DNA of 64,000 nt from Linnemannia schmuckeri. Taxonomy: Eukaryota > Mortierellomycota > Mortierellomycetes > Mortierellales > Mortierellaceae. A program made the position numbers and the translations under genes. The stretch covers positions 3,286,001-3,350,000 of the forward strand of contig JANATG010000003.1 of NCBI GenBank assembly GCA_029449235.1. The letters run 5' to 3'. Positions 1 through 10,726 of this stretch are shown in pieces; position 1 is the stretch's first letter; each line of letters starts with the position of its first letter. The notes beneath the pieces were generated by a model. That model saw only the letters and a program-made list of their open reading frames with translations. It was not told the origin of the DNA and searched no databases.

Positions 1-161
1 TAACCCCGTTCTGTTCGACAACCTCAACCACCCCACTAAGGGCGGTCTCTACGACCCCGCCCTCGGACCCTTCTCTAAACAGCACATGTAAGTTATTAGA
101 CTTGGCTTACTTTTAGTAACTTACTGGGTACTACTACTGAGAGGGACAGATCAGATCGAAC

Positions 162-204
<43 letters not shown>

Positions 205-3200
205 ACTGTTGTTGTATCGTCGCATCAGTTCGTCTCAGTTGAAGCTATTATTGTTTAAGTTATCGAATGCCAGGCACAGCCAGAGCTGCTTCATCAGTAT
301 CAATTGAAAGCAGCAAAGAAAGTTGTTTATTCAAGCATTGAGCACCAGACACAGCTAGATCTACTACTACCGCAGCAAACGCAACAGCTGCATGCACATA
401 TGAAGCAGTTGAAACTGATTGTCTGTTATTCAACTTCTCCATTATTCTTACACAGTTGCGCAACTTGCTCGTTGGACCACTTTGCCTGCCCCGGACATTT
501 CGGACATATCGTGCTGCCATGTCCCGTCTACAACCCTATGTTCTTCCCTCAGATGTACCAGCTCCTCCGCTCTGCCTGTTTGTTCTGCCATCAGTTCAGG
601 ATGTCCAAGAGCGAGGTACGTCCTTACTTTGTCCATTATTGTTCTTCTAGTACTTCTAGCTGTTAGTCTTTGTGTGTGTGTCAAAGAGGACTAACATTGG
701 CATTTCGATCTGATTTAATGCAATTGCAAATAGACGCACCGCTTCATTGCCAAGCTGCAGTTGTTGAACAAGGGGCGTTTCTTGGAGTCAAAGGAGATCG
801 ACAACATCCCCATTTCTATCAAGAAGGGCAGAAGCAAGGACGCTATGGATATCGATGGCGAAGACGCAATCTTGACAGAGGACGAATACATCGCTAACCT
901 GGATGTCTTTGTTCAAAAGTGCCTGAAGAAGGGCGTTCACGGTCACGAGGATTATAAGACCACCGTCGTCAACGATGAGCGCAAGCGTGTCATTGCTGAT
1001 TTCTACCGTCGCGCTACCGCTAAGAAGAAGTGCGAGAACTGTGCCACGTAAGAACTCCTTGCTGTTTGCTTACTGTTCTTGATCTTGCTATGTTACATGC
1101 GAAAAGCACACTGAAAATCCCTAAATTAACATACTTCATTTTAATGACTTTCTATAGTTTCTCGCCTTCTTACCGCAAGGATGGATTCGCGAAGATCTTC
1201 GAAAAGCCCTTGACCAATAAGCAGAAACTCTACAACACAGCCCAGGGACGTCGGGAGGCTAACCTCTTGACTCCCGCCAAGAAGGCCGTTGCCAGCGATT
1301 CCGAGTCTGCTTCAGAACACACTGAGGACGAGGAGGAGGACGAAGATGACGATGCCCACATGTCGTCAGAGTCGGATGGAGACAAGAAGAAGGAGGCCAA
1401 GAAGACCGCCAAGAAGAGCAAGGAGATCAAGCCCAAAAAGTCAAGGAACATTGTCGACAGTGACGACGAAGAAGGCATGGAGATCAAGGATAACAACAAG
1501 TTCTTGACATCCCTTCACATCCAGAGCACCCTCCAGCGTCTCTTTGAAGTCGAGCAGCAGATGTGCGCTCTCCTTTATGGCGCCAACGGTCCTCAGATGG
1601 CAAAGAAGACTAACGGCAAGGTCTCTGCCTCCATCTTCTTCATCGAGATCCTCCCCGTCGCCCCCACCCGTTTCCGTCCCGCCTCCGTCATGGGCGATAA
1701 GCTATTCGAGAACCCCCAGAACGAACACTTGGGCAAGATCCTCAACACCTGCGAGCGCATCCGCGACTTGACCAGCACCGAGAAGATCGACAAGGCCGAC
1801 CCTGCCAAGGCTGCAAAGACCAACACCTTCAAGTACTTGATCGATGCCTGGATCCAGCTTCAGCACGATGTCAACTCGCTTATCGATTCGACCAAGAACC
1901 CCACGATCATGCGCGGCGGCAAGTTGCCTCCCGCAGGTATTCGCCAGGGTCTGGAAAAGAAGGAGGGTCTGTTCCGTAAGCATATGATGGGTAAGCGTGT
2001 CAACTATGCTGCCCGCTCCGTCATCTCGCCCGACGTCAATATCGAGACCAACGAGATCGGTATTCCTCCCGTCTTCGCCACCAAGCTCACCTACCCCGAG
2101 CCCGTCACTCACTACAACGTCAAGGAGATGAGACGCGCCGTCATTAACGGCCCCTCCAAGTGGCCCGGAGCTGCTTACGTTCAGCACGAGGATGGTGCCC
2201 TTTCCTCCCTTGCCAACCTCTCAATGGAGTCCAGGATTGCTCTTGCCAACCAGCTTTTGACCCCTCAGGATAACCACAGCGGTGTCTCGACCACTTCTCC
2301 TTACCCTACCCGCACCCAGCCCACCAACAAGAAAGTCTACCGCCATCTCCGCAACGGCGATCTCTTGCTTTTGAACCGTCAGCCCACTCTCCACAAGCCT
2401 TCAATCATGGCTCACAAGGCCCGTATCCTGCCTGGCGAGCGCACCATTCGTATGCACTATGCCAACTGTAACACCTATAACGCTGATTTCGATGGAGATG
2501 AGATGAACGTCCATTTCCCCCAAAACGAGATCGCCAGGGCCGAGGCCAAGTTGATCGCCAACACCGACTCGCAGTACTTGGTCCCTACCTCCGGTGCTCC
2601 ACTTCGTGGTTTGATTCAGGATCACGTTGTTGCCGGTGTCTGGATGACCCTCCGTGGCACCTTCTTCGACCGTGAGGAGTACCAGCACTTGCTCTACGGT
2701 TCCCTCCGTCCCGAGATTGATAACACTGGTAACGGCAAGATCTTGACCCTCCCTCCCTCCATCTGGAAGCCCGTTCCCCTCTGGACTGGAAAGGATGTCA
2801 TCACTGCCATTCTTCACAATTTGACCATCGGTCGCCCCCCACTCAACATGACCGCCGGTGCCCAGGTTAAGGCCCAGTACTTTGGCAAGGGAGGCGAAGA
2901 GGAGTCGATTGTTCAGATCATGGACGGCGTTCTTGTGACCGGTGTCCTCGACAAGGCCCAGTTCGGAGCAAAGTCATTTGGTTTGGTTCACAGCTGTTAT
3001 GAGATCTACGGAGGAGACATTGCTGGCAAGTTGCTCAGTATCTTTGGCCGTCTCTTCACCCGCTGGACCCAGCGTTGGGCCTTCACCTGTCGTATGGACG
3101 ATCTGCTCCTCACCCCCGAGGGTGACAAGTGGCGCCGTGACCTCCAGAACGGCGGCAAGGAGATCGGCACCAATGCTCAGCTCAAGTACGCCAAGATGGA

Positions 3201-5942
3201 ATGCACTGTCGACCAATTGAAGGGCAGCAAGAAGCTTCAGAGGGACTTCAAGAGCAAGCTCGAGGTTGTCTTGCGCTCTGATGAGCAATTGGCTGGTTTG
3301 GATGCCACCATGAAGTCGGCCGTCAATGAGCTCACCACCTCTGTCCAGAATGCCTGTATCCCCAACGGCTTGGTAATTATTTTTTATTGTTTGTTAGCAT
3401 GTGTTGTTGCTACGTTAATGTCGTTTATACATGTTTATTAACACTCTTTTGCGCTTTGATATTTTCACTGTCAATAGTTGAAGAAGTTCCCACACAACAA
3501 CATGCAGGCCATGACAGTGTCTGGAGCCAAGGGATCGTATGTCAACGTCACTCAGATTTCCTGCGCTCTCGGTCAGCAAGAGTTGGAGGGTCGCCGTGTG
3601 CCCATCATGGTCTCTGGAAAGTCGCTTCCTTCGTTCGCACCGTTCGATTCGTCTGCCCGTGCCGGAGGTTATATCGCTGGTCGTTTCTTGACCGGTATTC
3701 GTCCCCAGGAGTACTATTTCCATTGCATGGCCGGAAGAGAGGGTCTTATCGATACCGCCGTCAAGACCTCGCGTTCCGGATACTTGCAAAGATGTTTGAT
3801 CAAGCACTTGGAGGGTCTCAAGGTCGGCTATGACCAGACTGTCCGCGACTCGGATGGCTCGATCTTGCAGTTCCACTATGGTGAGGATTCGCTCGATGTC
3901 ATCAAGCAGGCTCACATCAACCAGTTCAAGTTCAGCGCCGAGAACTCGTTGGCCCTCATTGCCAAGTACAGACCCGCCCAAGTCCTTCCTTTGCTGGACC
4001 AGGAAGAGGCTCTCAACCACAACAGACGCGTTGCACGCAAGCCCCACAAGTACGACCCCACCCTCAGCTTGTACTCGCCCAGCTCCTATGTCGGAGCCGT
4101 CAGCGAAGCTTTTGAGAAGAAGTTGAACGATTATGTCGACAAGAACCCCGACGGCATCATCCAAAGCGCCGATGGCACTGTCAACAAGACCTCCGAGCGC
4201 TACAAAGGCCTGGACAAGAGAAAGTTCAAGGCCATGATGTACCTCCGCTATATGAACTCGCTCGTCGAGCCCGGTGAGGCTGTCGGTTTGCTCGCCGCCC
4301 AGGGTGTTGGTGAGCCCTCGACCCAGATGACGCTCAACACTTTCCATTTCGCCGGATTCGGAGCCAAGAACGTTACCCTCGGTATTCCCCGTCTTCGTGA
4401 GATCGTCATGACTGCCTCGACCAAGCTTAAGACCCCCACCATGACCTTGAACATCAAACCCGGTGTCACCGAGAGCCAGCTCCAGTCGTTCTGCCAGGAC
4501 ACCTCCCGCCTCACCCTTGCTCAGTTGATCGATAACGTCCAGGTCACTGAGCGTCTGATCTCCAAGTCAGCTGCTACCAATCACAAGCGCCACAAGGTCT
4601 TTGCCATCCGCTTGAACCTCTTCCGCGAGGACGAGTACCTTTCCGAGTACGGAGTGTCTGCCGAGGATGTCGAGTCGGTCATTGAGTCTCAGTTTGTCAA
4701 GAAGCTCGAGGCCGCCATCTTGAAGGATCTCCGCCGCGGTCGCATGGGCCGCAAGACCAAGGGTACCAGCCCCGACGATATTGGCAAGGGTAAGAAGGTC
4801 AGCTCCTCTGGATCTGATGACTTTGACGCTCCCAAGGCCGGCCCTGTAAACGGTGGTGACGACAGCGATGACGAGGATGAAGAGGACAGCGATAACGAGG
4901 GCTTGGATGGCGATGCTTCGGCAGAAAAGTCTTCCAAGCGCTCCAAGCAGCAGGCCTCGTACGAAGAGCCCGACTCGGATGACGAGGAGGTGATCAAGTC
5001 TGCCGACAAGGCCCAGAAGGAGCTCGATGGTGAGGATTCGGATGTCGATTCCGACGAGAGCGCCGACAGCGAGGATGAGGTCGAGGATGAGGCTGACAAG
5101 CGCAAGCGTCAGGCCCGCGAGTTGAAGCAGGCTGCCGTCCGCGAGAAGTTGAACGCCGAGAACCGTCGCGACCGCGAGGATCGCATCTTGGCTAAGAGCC
5201 CCTATGTCAAGAACTACTCGTTCGATACCGAGCAGGGATCGTGGTGCGAGATCGAGATGCACTTCCCCGCCGATACCAAGAAGCTGCTGATGGTCAACCT
5301 TGTCAGCGCTGTCGCCCCCACCTGCATTCTTCACGAGATCAAGGGTATCGACCGCGTTTTCATGTCAGAGGACGAGAAGGGTACTCCCCAGGTTGCCACC
5401 GAGGGTGTGAACTTGAAGGGTATCTGGGAGTACGCCAACTTGATCGACGTCAACTCGATCTACTCCAACGACATTGGCGCTATCTTGAGGACGTATGGTG
5501 TTGAGGCTGCCCGCATGGCCATCATTCAGGAAATTAGTGGAGTTTTTGGCGCCTATGGTATCGATGTCGACCGTCGCCACTTGACCCTCATCGCCGACTA
5601 CATGGTACGCATTCTTGTTTTGCTTTTTTTGTGGAGCAGCAAATCTTTGTTGATGATTGTTTGTAAATGATTCTAACTATGTAATTAATTTGCTTCGAAA
5701 TATAGACCTTCGAGAGTGGATTCAAGCCATTCAATCGTATGGGTATCGAGTCATCAACGTCGCCCTTCTTGAAGATGTCGTTCGAGCGTACGTGTCACTT
5801 CTTGACCCAGGCCACTCTTCACGGAGATTTCGATGGTCTGGAGTCGCCCTCTGCCCGTATTGTGATGGGCAAGGTCGTCGAGGGAGGCACAGGAGCATTC
5901 GATGTGATGCAGCCCTTGATTCCCGAGTCCAACACTGCATAA
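1..5942 (+). CDS. RPA190: RNA polymerase I largest subunit (A190/RPA1), 5' partial
   Basis: Catalytic largest subunit of RNA polymerase I, which transcribes rDNA in the nucleolus. Exons read as <1-87, 456-615, 734-1047, 1158-3372, 3478-5604 and 5706-5942, all GT-AG and in phase, giving about 1712 visible residues. Roughly the first 60 residues lie before the window, judged from the family. Visible are the N-terminal zinc-binding clamp (CATC, then CPGHFGH), the Mg-binding NADFDGD motif at 2479-2499, and the GEPSTQMTLNTFHFAG trigger-loop region at about 4310-4350. Family-typical acidic Asp/Glu/Ser-rich insertions sit at about 1290-1490 and 4790-5100; the second lies in the Pol I-type jaw region. 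Pol II is excluded by the absent CTD heptads, and the acidic insertions fit Pol I better than Pol III. It converges on the F-box gene at 6109. Confidence 0.96.
166..198. repeat. (GT)n microsatellite in RPA190 intron 1
   Basis: About 16 GT units inside the first visible intron (88-455). Probably length-polymorphic; no function is implied. Confidence 0.9.
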
Positions 5943-6056
5943 GGAGGGATGATGGACTGGGAGCAGAAGTACAGAGTAGCATAGCATGCATTATTAGACA
6001 AAAAGCATCAAAAACAACAAAACATTATTACCACACACGTATATACAACCTCACAG

Positions 6057-6062
6057 AATAAA
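6057..6062 (+). terminator. AATAAA polyadenylation signal of RPA190
   Basis: Canonical AATAAA 115 nt after the RPA190 stop codon, in the 166-nt gap before the convergent F-box gene. Confidence 0.6.
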
Positions 6063-6108
6063 TATCATTTTTTGCATTTCATTTGGTCTTAGGAAAAACC
6101 ATTTGTCT

Positions 6109-8142
6109 TTATTCAAAGATGATCTCGGGTCGAAGGGAGTGCATGTGCTCGCGAATGAGCTGCTTCTGCTTAGCATAAGCTCTACCTGAAGTCTTGTCAT
6201 CCGCAACCCCACGAAGCACTCTCAGTTGAGGCCAGTTAGCCGCCATCCATTCAATCTCCAACCTCCCAATCCGGTGATCCAAGCCCTCAAACCCAAACTC
6301 TTCTAAATTCTTCAACGTCGAAAGCCGACCCAGTCCTGAGGCTAGCGAGAACTCGAGTGTCCCCGGGACAGGATCGTCATAATTCCAGACAGGATAAGAC
6401 CCCTGTGAGTAGAGGATCAGCCTGTAAAAGTCGCGGAACTCAAATCCGAGAATGAGGCGGCGGAGGTTTGTCAGTTGTGCAAGTTGGTCGTAGATTTGGT
6501 GGTGCAGTTTTTGGAATGTTTGAATGTTAATCCTTGCTTCTGCGGCCTCAGCTTTTTCTTCCTGTGTAGCGTCGAGGTTTTCCTGGATGGAAGCTGGTGA
6601 CGGTGAGAGAGAGTCTAAGGGTTGAGTGTCCAGTGCTATCCGTTCCTGCTTTGTCAGTCGTGGGAGTCCAATGATCTGACAACGAAGAGTTCTTAGCTGT
6701 GGACAGATCCAACCTTCGACAGCATGGGGATCTAAATGAACATCGATTGCCAGTTTGATCCCGTTGATAACACGCAGTTGAGGGCAGGATTTAAGAAAGA
6801 GTGTTGGGATGTTGTGGTCGGTTTTGCGCTGGTGGTCTGGGAAGATACTTGTCGGGTCCATAGTCTCGCCCACATGTTCCAGAAGAGGACAGAACTTGAT
6901 CGCTGTAAATGCAATCTCTCGCGTCAGTCCTGTCACCAAGAGCCTTTTTAGACTGGGCCACCAGGGTAAGAAGACCTTCAAGATCTCGACGTCCGCTCCT
7001 TGCCTGGTTTTCTCGAGAAAGAAAGTCTGTAGGTTGCTGGGTGAGGAAAGTATAGGATCGATGAAAGCCTTTAACTCTTCGATCTGGGCTGATAAGGTGG
7101 TGACAGGTAACGATGATCTTCCAGGGAGGAACGAGTAAAGTCGCATCTCCTCCAGTCCCGGAATTCGCCCCAGCAAAGTCGCCACGTTTAAGGGGGATAT
7201 GTATCCCTTGCACTCGACCAACCGCAGACCTGGGAACAAAGTCGTGAGTGTGTGTCGATAGTGGAGATTGAGAGACGTCCTGAACCGCTGCAACTTCGGC
7301 TGCGCGACAAGCAACAGGTTCAAGTCGACCTCAAAGTCATCCATCCCCAGATCGACCAGTCTATCCAACAAACCCACGGTCTCATAAAAGAATGTCTCCT
7401 GAGCAAGCCCACCCATCCACTGCGGCATTCTCCGGATGTCTAAGGAACGCAGACCCAGGTTCTGTCGGATGAGCAACCAGTACTGCTGCACAACTAACCA
7501 GTCAATCTGCTGCTGTCGCTCTGACCGGCCACTGGACCAAGTTTCCTTCAAGACTGCACCTTCCTTAAAGATAGGCGATAGAAAGGGTCCCGGCTTGACT
7601 GCATACGATCTCCCTACAGGGATCCCGCGCTTCTCCAACACCTCCCGTTTGGTCTCATAGAACAACGCATGAATCCTCAACGAGACTAGCTCTGAACAGG
7701 CTCCACCCTCAAAAGCTGCAGAGATGAGCACCTTCCAGGTGATGGAGAGTTCGCGAATGTGGTGTCCATATTTTGCAAAGATGCCCATCACCCATTGCGT
7801 GTCGTGTTCGCCTGCCTCCTCCTCGGAGTCGTGTTTTTCGAGGTAGTGTTTCCAGGAGTAGAGAGTATCGTCGATGGTGTGCCAGAGAGAAGCAGAAAGG
7901 GCAGAATGCCAGAGTGACGAGACTTGGACACAGGAGAGGAGCTGGGGTGGTGTGAGGTAGCTCCCAACGGCTGTGACTAGTTCTTGGATGTGGAATATGG
8001 TCCTTGCTGGTTGTTGTTGTTGCTGTTGTTGGGAGGTTTGTGGCATATGTTTGTCTGTGCTTTGTTGTATGAAGGTGGAGTGGAGTGAAGTGAGGAGTGA
8101 AGAGATATCGGCATCCTTTGTGGTTGTGTGTATCCTTTTCAT
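6109..8142 (-). CDS. F-box/LRR-like protein (intact copy 1)
   Basis: Intronless 677-codon frame starting at ATG 8142. A polar N-terminal stretch with a poly-Gln run (residues about 39-45) precedes an F-box-like helix set (about 49-92: VGSYLTPPQLL, CVQVSSLWH, SLWHTIDD). The remainder is a degenerate leucine-rich array. It ends with the block FGFEGLDHRIG...EWMAANWPQLR, which recurs at the C-terminus of three other copies in this window. F-box proteins usually link SKP1-cullin ligases to substrates; the substrate here is unknown. An alternative start is Met33, just before the Gln run. Its ATG lies 75 nt from the stop of the next F-box gene, so promoter space is very short and may overlap that gene's 3' end. 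Confidence 0.85.
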   Translation of the reverse strand: MKRIHTTTKDADISSLLTSLHSTFIQQSTDKHMPQTSQQQQQQQPARTIFHIQELVTAVGSYLTPPQLLSCVQVSSLWHSALSASLWHTIDDTLYSWKHYLEKHDSEEEAGEHDTQWVMGIFAKYGHHIRELSITWKVLISAAFEGGACSELVSLRIHALFYETKREVLEKRGIPVGRSYAVKPGPFLSPIFKEGAVLKETWSSGRSERQQQIDWLVVQQYWLLIRQNLGLRSLDIRRMPQWMGGLAQETFFYETVGLLDRLVDLGMDDFEVDLNLLLVAQPKLQRFRTSLNLHYRHTLTTLFPGLRLVECKGYISPLNVATLLGRIPGLEEMRLYSFLPGRSSLPVTTLSAQIEELKAFIDPILSSPSNLQTFFLEKTRQGADVEILKVFLPWWPSLKRLLVTGLTREIAFTAIKFCPLLEHVGETMDPTSIFPDHQRKTDHNIPTLFLKSCPQLRVINGIKLAIDVHLDPHAVEGWICPQLRTLRCQIIGLPRLTKQERIALDTQPLDSLSPSPASIQENLDATQEEKAEAAEARINIQTFQKLHHQIYDQLAQLTNLRRLILGFEFRDFYRLILYSQGSYPVWNYDDPVPGTLEFSLASGLGRLSTLKNLEEFGFEGLDHRIGRLEIEWMAANWPQLRVLRGVADDKTSGRAYAKQKQLIREHMHSLRPEIIFE

Positions 8143-8217
8143 TCACCTACATGGACAGGCTTAAGGGGACAAGAATTGAGATTGTTGAACCATACCTTGG
8201 TCATTTATTTTTCCGAT

Positions 8218-10218
8218 TCATTTGTGAACAATCGACGCCTTCTTTTGTTCCAACACCTCCCGTAGGCGAGCCTTCCTCTGTCGAGTCGCAACATCATCCA
8301 GTGCCCGCTCCTGAAGACCCCTCACCACCTTCAGCCGAGGCCAACTCTTCACCATCCATTCCAGCTCACTCTCTCCAATACCAAAGCTCTGCCCTTCAAA
8401 CCCAAACTCTTCTAGACATCCAAGCGTCGACAGCCGCTCCAGTCCCATCAAAAGAGACACTTCAAGCGCATTCACCTTCCTCGCAGTATCTAGCGGTTGA
8501 AGAAGGCCAGGGAGAGGCCGATACCTGTATCTCGATGCAAGGTCCAGCGTCACGAGGTGCATCAGACTTGCAATCCTCCCATACACTGCCATGTGCTGCT
8601 CCTGACGCCGATTGGAAAACTGCAAGATCTTTCGCTCATAGTCAGACTCCTTGCACCCAACAAAGTCTGGTCCATTGATCGTTTGAATAACTTCCTGTTC
8701 CTCGTCCGTCAAACAATAAAACCCGACTATCCGACACCGTAGCAGCTCCAAGCTCTGACAGACCCATGCTGGTTGGTTATCCAAAAGGTCGTCGGCCGCA
8801 ATCATGCATCGACTCGCGTCCGCCCATTTCAAACGAGAGCATGACTGGAGGATGACATTTAACGCGTTCAGCTCAGTCGCCCCCAGTTGTTCCTGGTTTG
8901 CCGGATTGGGTTCCACCTTGATCCATAAAGAGAATGTCTCCAGAAACTCACAGCCTCGTCCGATCGCTGTCGCCGTCTCCATGTCGAGCTCCTTGATCGA
9001 CAAGGTCGTCAAGTATGGTACTAAACGGAGCACATCCAGCAGCACATTGACGGTTGACCCTGATAGCCTTGGCAAATTAATCTCCAGCTCCTTCAACCGA
9101 CTCTTGTGACGATTTTGCTCCACTCCTGCAGACTCCCCTTCCCCTGATGCTCCTTCACCGTCTGTCAATAATCTCGTTCCTGTCGCCGTTGTTGTCTCTG
9201 TGTTTGAAGGAACGAGTCGTCCAAGACTCAGCCGATCCAGATGCGCAAACCGTCTCAAAAGTTCGCCCACCTTATCGCTACCCATTGGACCCCAGATCTC
9301 CAAAACCTTGAGGCTCATAGATTGACGACCAATGCTGAGATCGTCATCCACTAATGTCCATCCGCTTCCAATAAGATGACTCCAAGTCGAGTACTTCTCC
9401 AGCATCGGCACCGATCTCATCAACCGATTCAGCCCCAACAACACCATATCATTCCTCAGCACTTTCAACTGCTTCATCTCGCCAAGCGTGTGGTATAAGA
9501 AGTTGTGATCCACAATCCGACAGGATCCCATAATACTCCAGCTCATACTCAGCGATCGGATTCCCTGTCTGTTTTGACGTACAAGCAGCCAGAAGCGTTG
9601 ATTCGACTCCCAGTCCTTGATCTGTTTGGCGACATTCCGAAAGGCTCCCATCCTCGCTTCAAAGACGCCCTCCAGGACAGGTGAAAGAACAAGGGGCATG
9701 CCTATTGCTCGTGCTTGTTCTCGCTTTACTGCCTGTTCCTCCTGCGTGAGAGCCTTTATCCGTTTGTTTTCTGCCTGCTCCTTGGGAGATATGAGGTTGA
9801 CTAAGGAGACCTCCAGATCCTGCAGTTGTGTACACGAAGAGAGCCCTCCTCCAGTACTTGCCGCCATAGCCACCTCAGAGATAATCGTAAGCAGCTCCAG
9901 TCGACTCAAGAAAAGCTGCCGAATATGGCACCCATACTTTTCAAACATCCTCCGTATTCTGGCCGTTTCCTCTTGCTGCTGTTGTTCGCTCTCGGCTTCC
10001 AGAGTAGGGAGTATCCTCATGACGAGGTTCGGCCAGTTGTAGAGCGAGTCGTTGATGTTATGCCAGAGTAGAGGGATAAAGGTTCGGTTCCAGTGTCGAC
10101 AGACGCACACTACGGAGAGGAGGTCTGGTGGTGTCAGATATGCGCCGATATAAGTCATGATTTCAGAGATCCACGGGGTGATATCGTTAGCTGATAGATC
10201 CTGACTTGACGACATCAT
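8218..10218 (-). CDS. F-box/LRR-like protein (intact copy 2)
   Basis: Intronless 666-codon frame starting at ATG 10218, where two consecutive ATGs occur. The F-box-like region is at about residues 12-58 (YIGAYLTPPDLL, CVCRHWNR, LLWHNINDSLYNW), followed by the family block MFEKYGCHIRQL, degenerate leucine-rich repeats, and the C-terminal FGFEGQSFGIGESELEWM block. It shares its layout with the 6109-8142 protein but the two are clearly diverged, so this is an older tandem duplicate. A ubiquitin-ligase adaptor role is inferred only from the F-box. Confidence 0.85.
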   Translation of the reverse strand: MMSSSQDLSANDITPWISEIMTYIGAYLTPPDLLSVVCVCRHWNRTFIPLLWHNINDSLYNWPNLVMRILPTLEAESEQQQQEETARIRRMFEKYGCHIRQLFLSRLELLTIISEVAMAASTGGGLSSCTQLQDLEVSLVNLISPKEQAENKRIKALTQEEQAVKREQARAIGMPLVLSPVLEGVFEARMGAFRNVAKQIKDWESNQRFWLLVRQNRQGIRSLSMSWSIMGSCRIVDHNFLYHTLGEMKQLKVLRNDMVLLGLNRLMRSVPMLEKYSTWSHLIGSGWTLVDDDLSIGRQSMSLKVLEIWGPMGSDKVGELLRRFAHLDRLSLGRLVPSNTETTTATGTRLLTDGEGASGEGESAGVEQNRHKSRLKELEINLPRLSGSTVNVLLDVLRLVPYLTTLSIKELDMETATAIGRGCEFLETFSLWIKVEPNPANQEQLGATELNALNVILQSCSRLKWADASRCMIAADDLLDNQPAWVCQSLELLRCRIVGFYCLTDEEQEVIQTINGPDFVGCKESDYERKILQFSNRRQEQHMAVYGRIASLMHLVTLDLASRYRYRPLPGLLQPLDTARKVNALEVSLLMGLERLSTLGCLEEFGFEGQSFGIGESELEWMVKSWPRLKVVRGLQERALDDVATRQRKARLREVLEQKKASIVHK

Positions 10219-10467
10219 TTCCTGTCCTGTGTGGTGGTTGCGTGAGAAAGTCCGGAGGGGGTGAACAAAAAGAAAAGAAAGAAGCGAATCGAAAGATGCA
10301 CATTGTCGCTTTCATTGGAGTGGAAGTGCGTAAGCCACCCGTCTCCCTTTCTCGTCTTTATTTCATTTATGGCTCCACAGAGGCCAAAATAATATATATG
10401 CGGATCCTATTCTACCTCCTCGTCATCTTCCATGGCGTGGAACAAGAAGCACTCATTCATGACTTCT

Positions 10468-10469
<2 letters not shown>

Positions 10470-10508
<39 letters not shown>
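10470..10508. repeat. T39 homopolymer tract
   Basis: A 39-nt T run in the 508-bp gap between F-box copy 2 and the carboxypeptidase pseudogene. A second run, A24, lies at 10634-10657. I see no gene in the gap; frames there are driven by the homopolymers. Confidence 0.9.
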
Positions 10509-10726
10509 CGCTGCCATCACCGTCAACAAGCTGGACAACCGCTCGCTCTCTTGTGTAGTATTGTCTGCGCCTAGCCTACTTTGCGCCTGAGGACACTCAG
10601 TCTTCTTTTTTATATTAAGGAATGAAGAACAACAAAAAAAAAAAAAAAAAAAAAAAAGCGTAAAGCAAAGTGGAAGCTGTTGTCCGAATTTTGACGCGTA
10701 AGGGTTTATGCATGTTATTACCGTGC

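Noticed and set aside
4567..5334. Long antisense frames over the RPA190 coding region (also 3415-4347 and 1702-2187)
   Set aside because: Antisense shadows of a biased codon pattern; the sense strand is a clear RPA190 exon.
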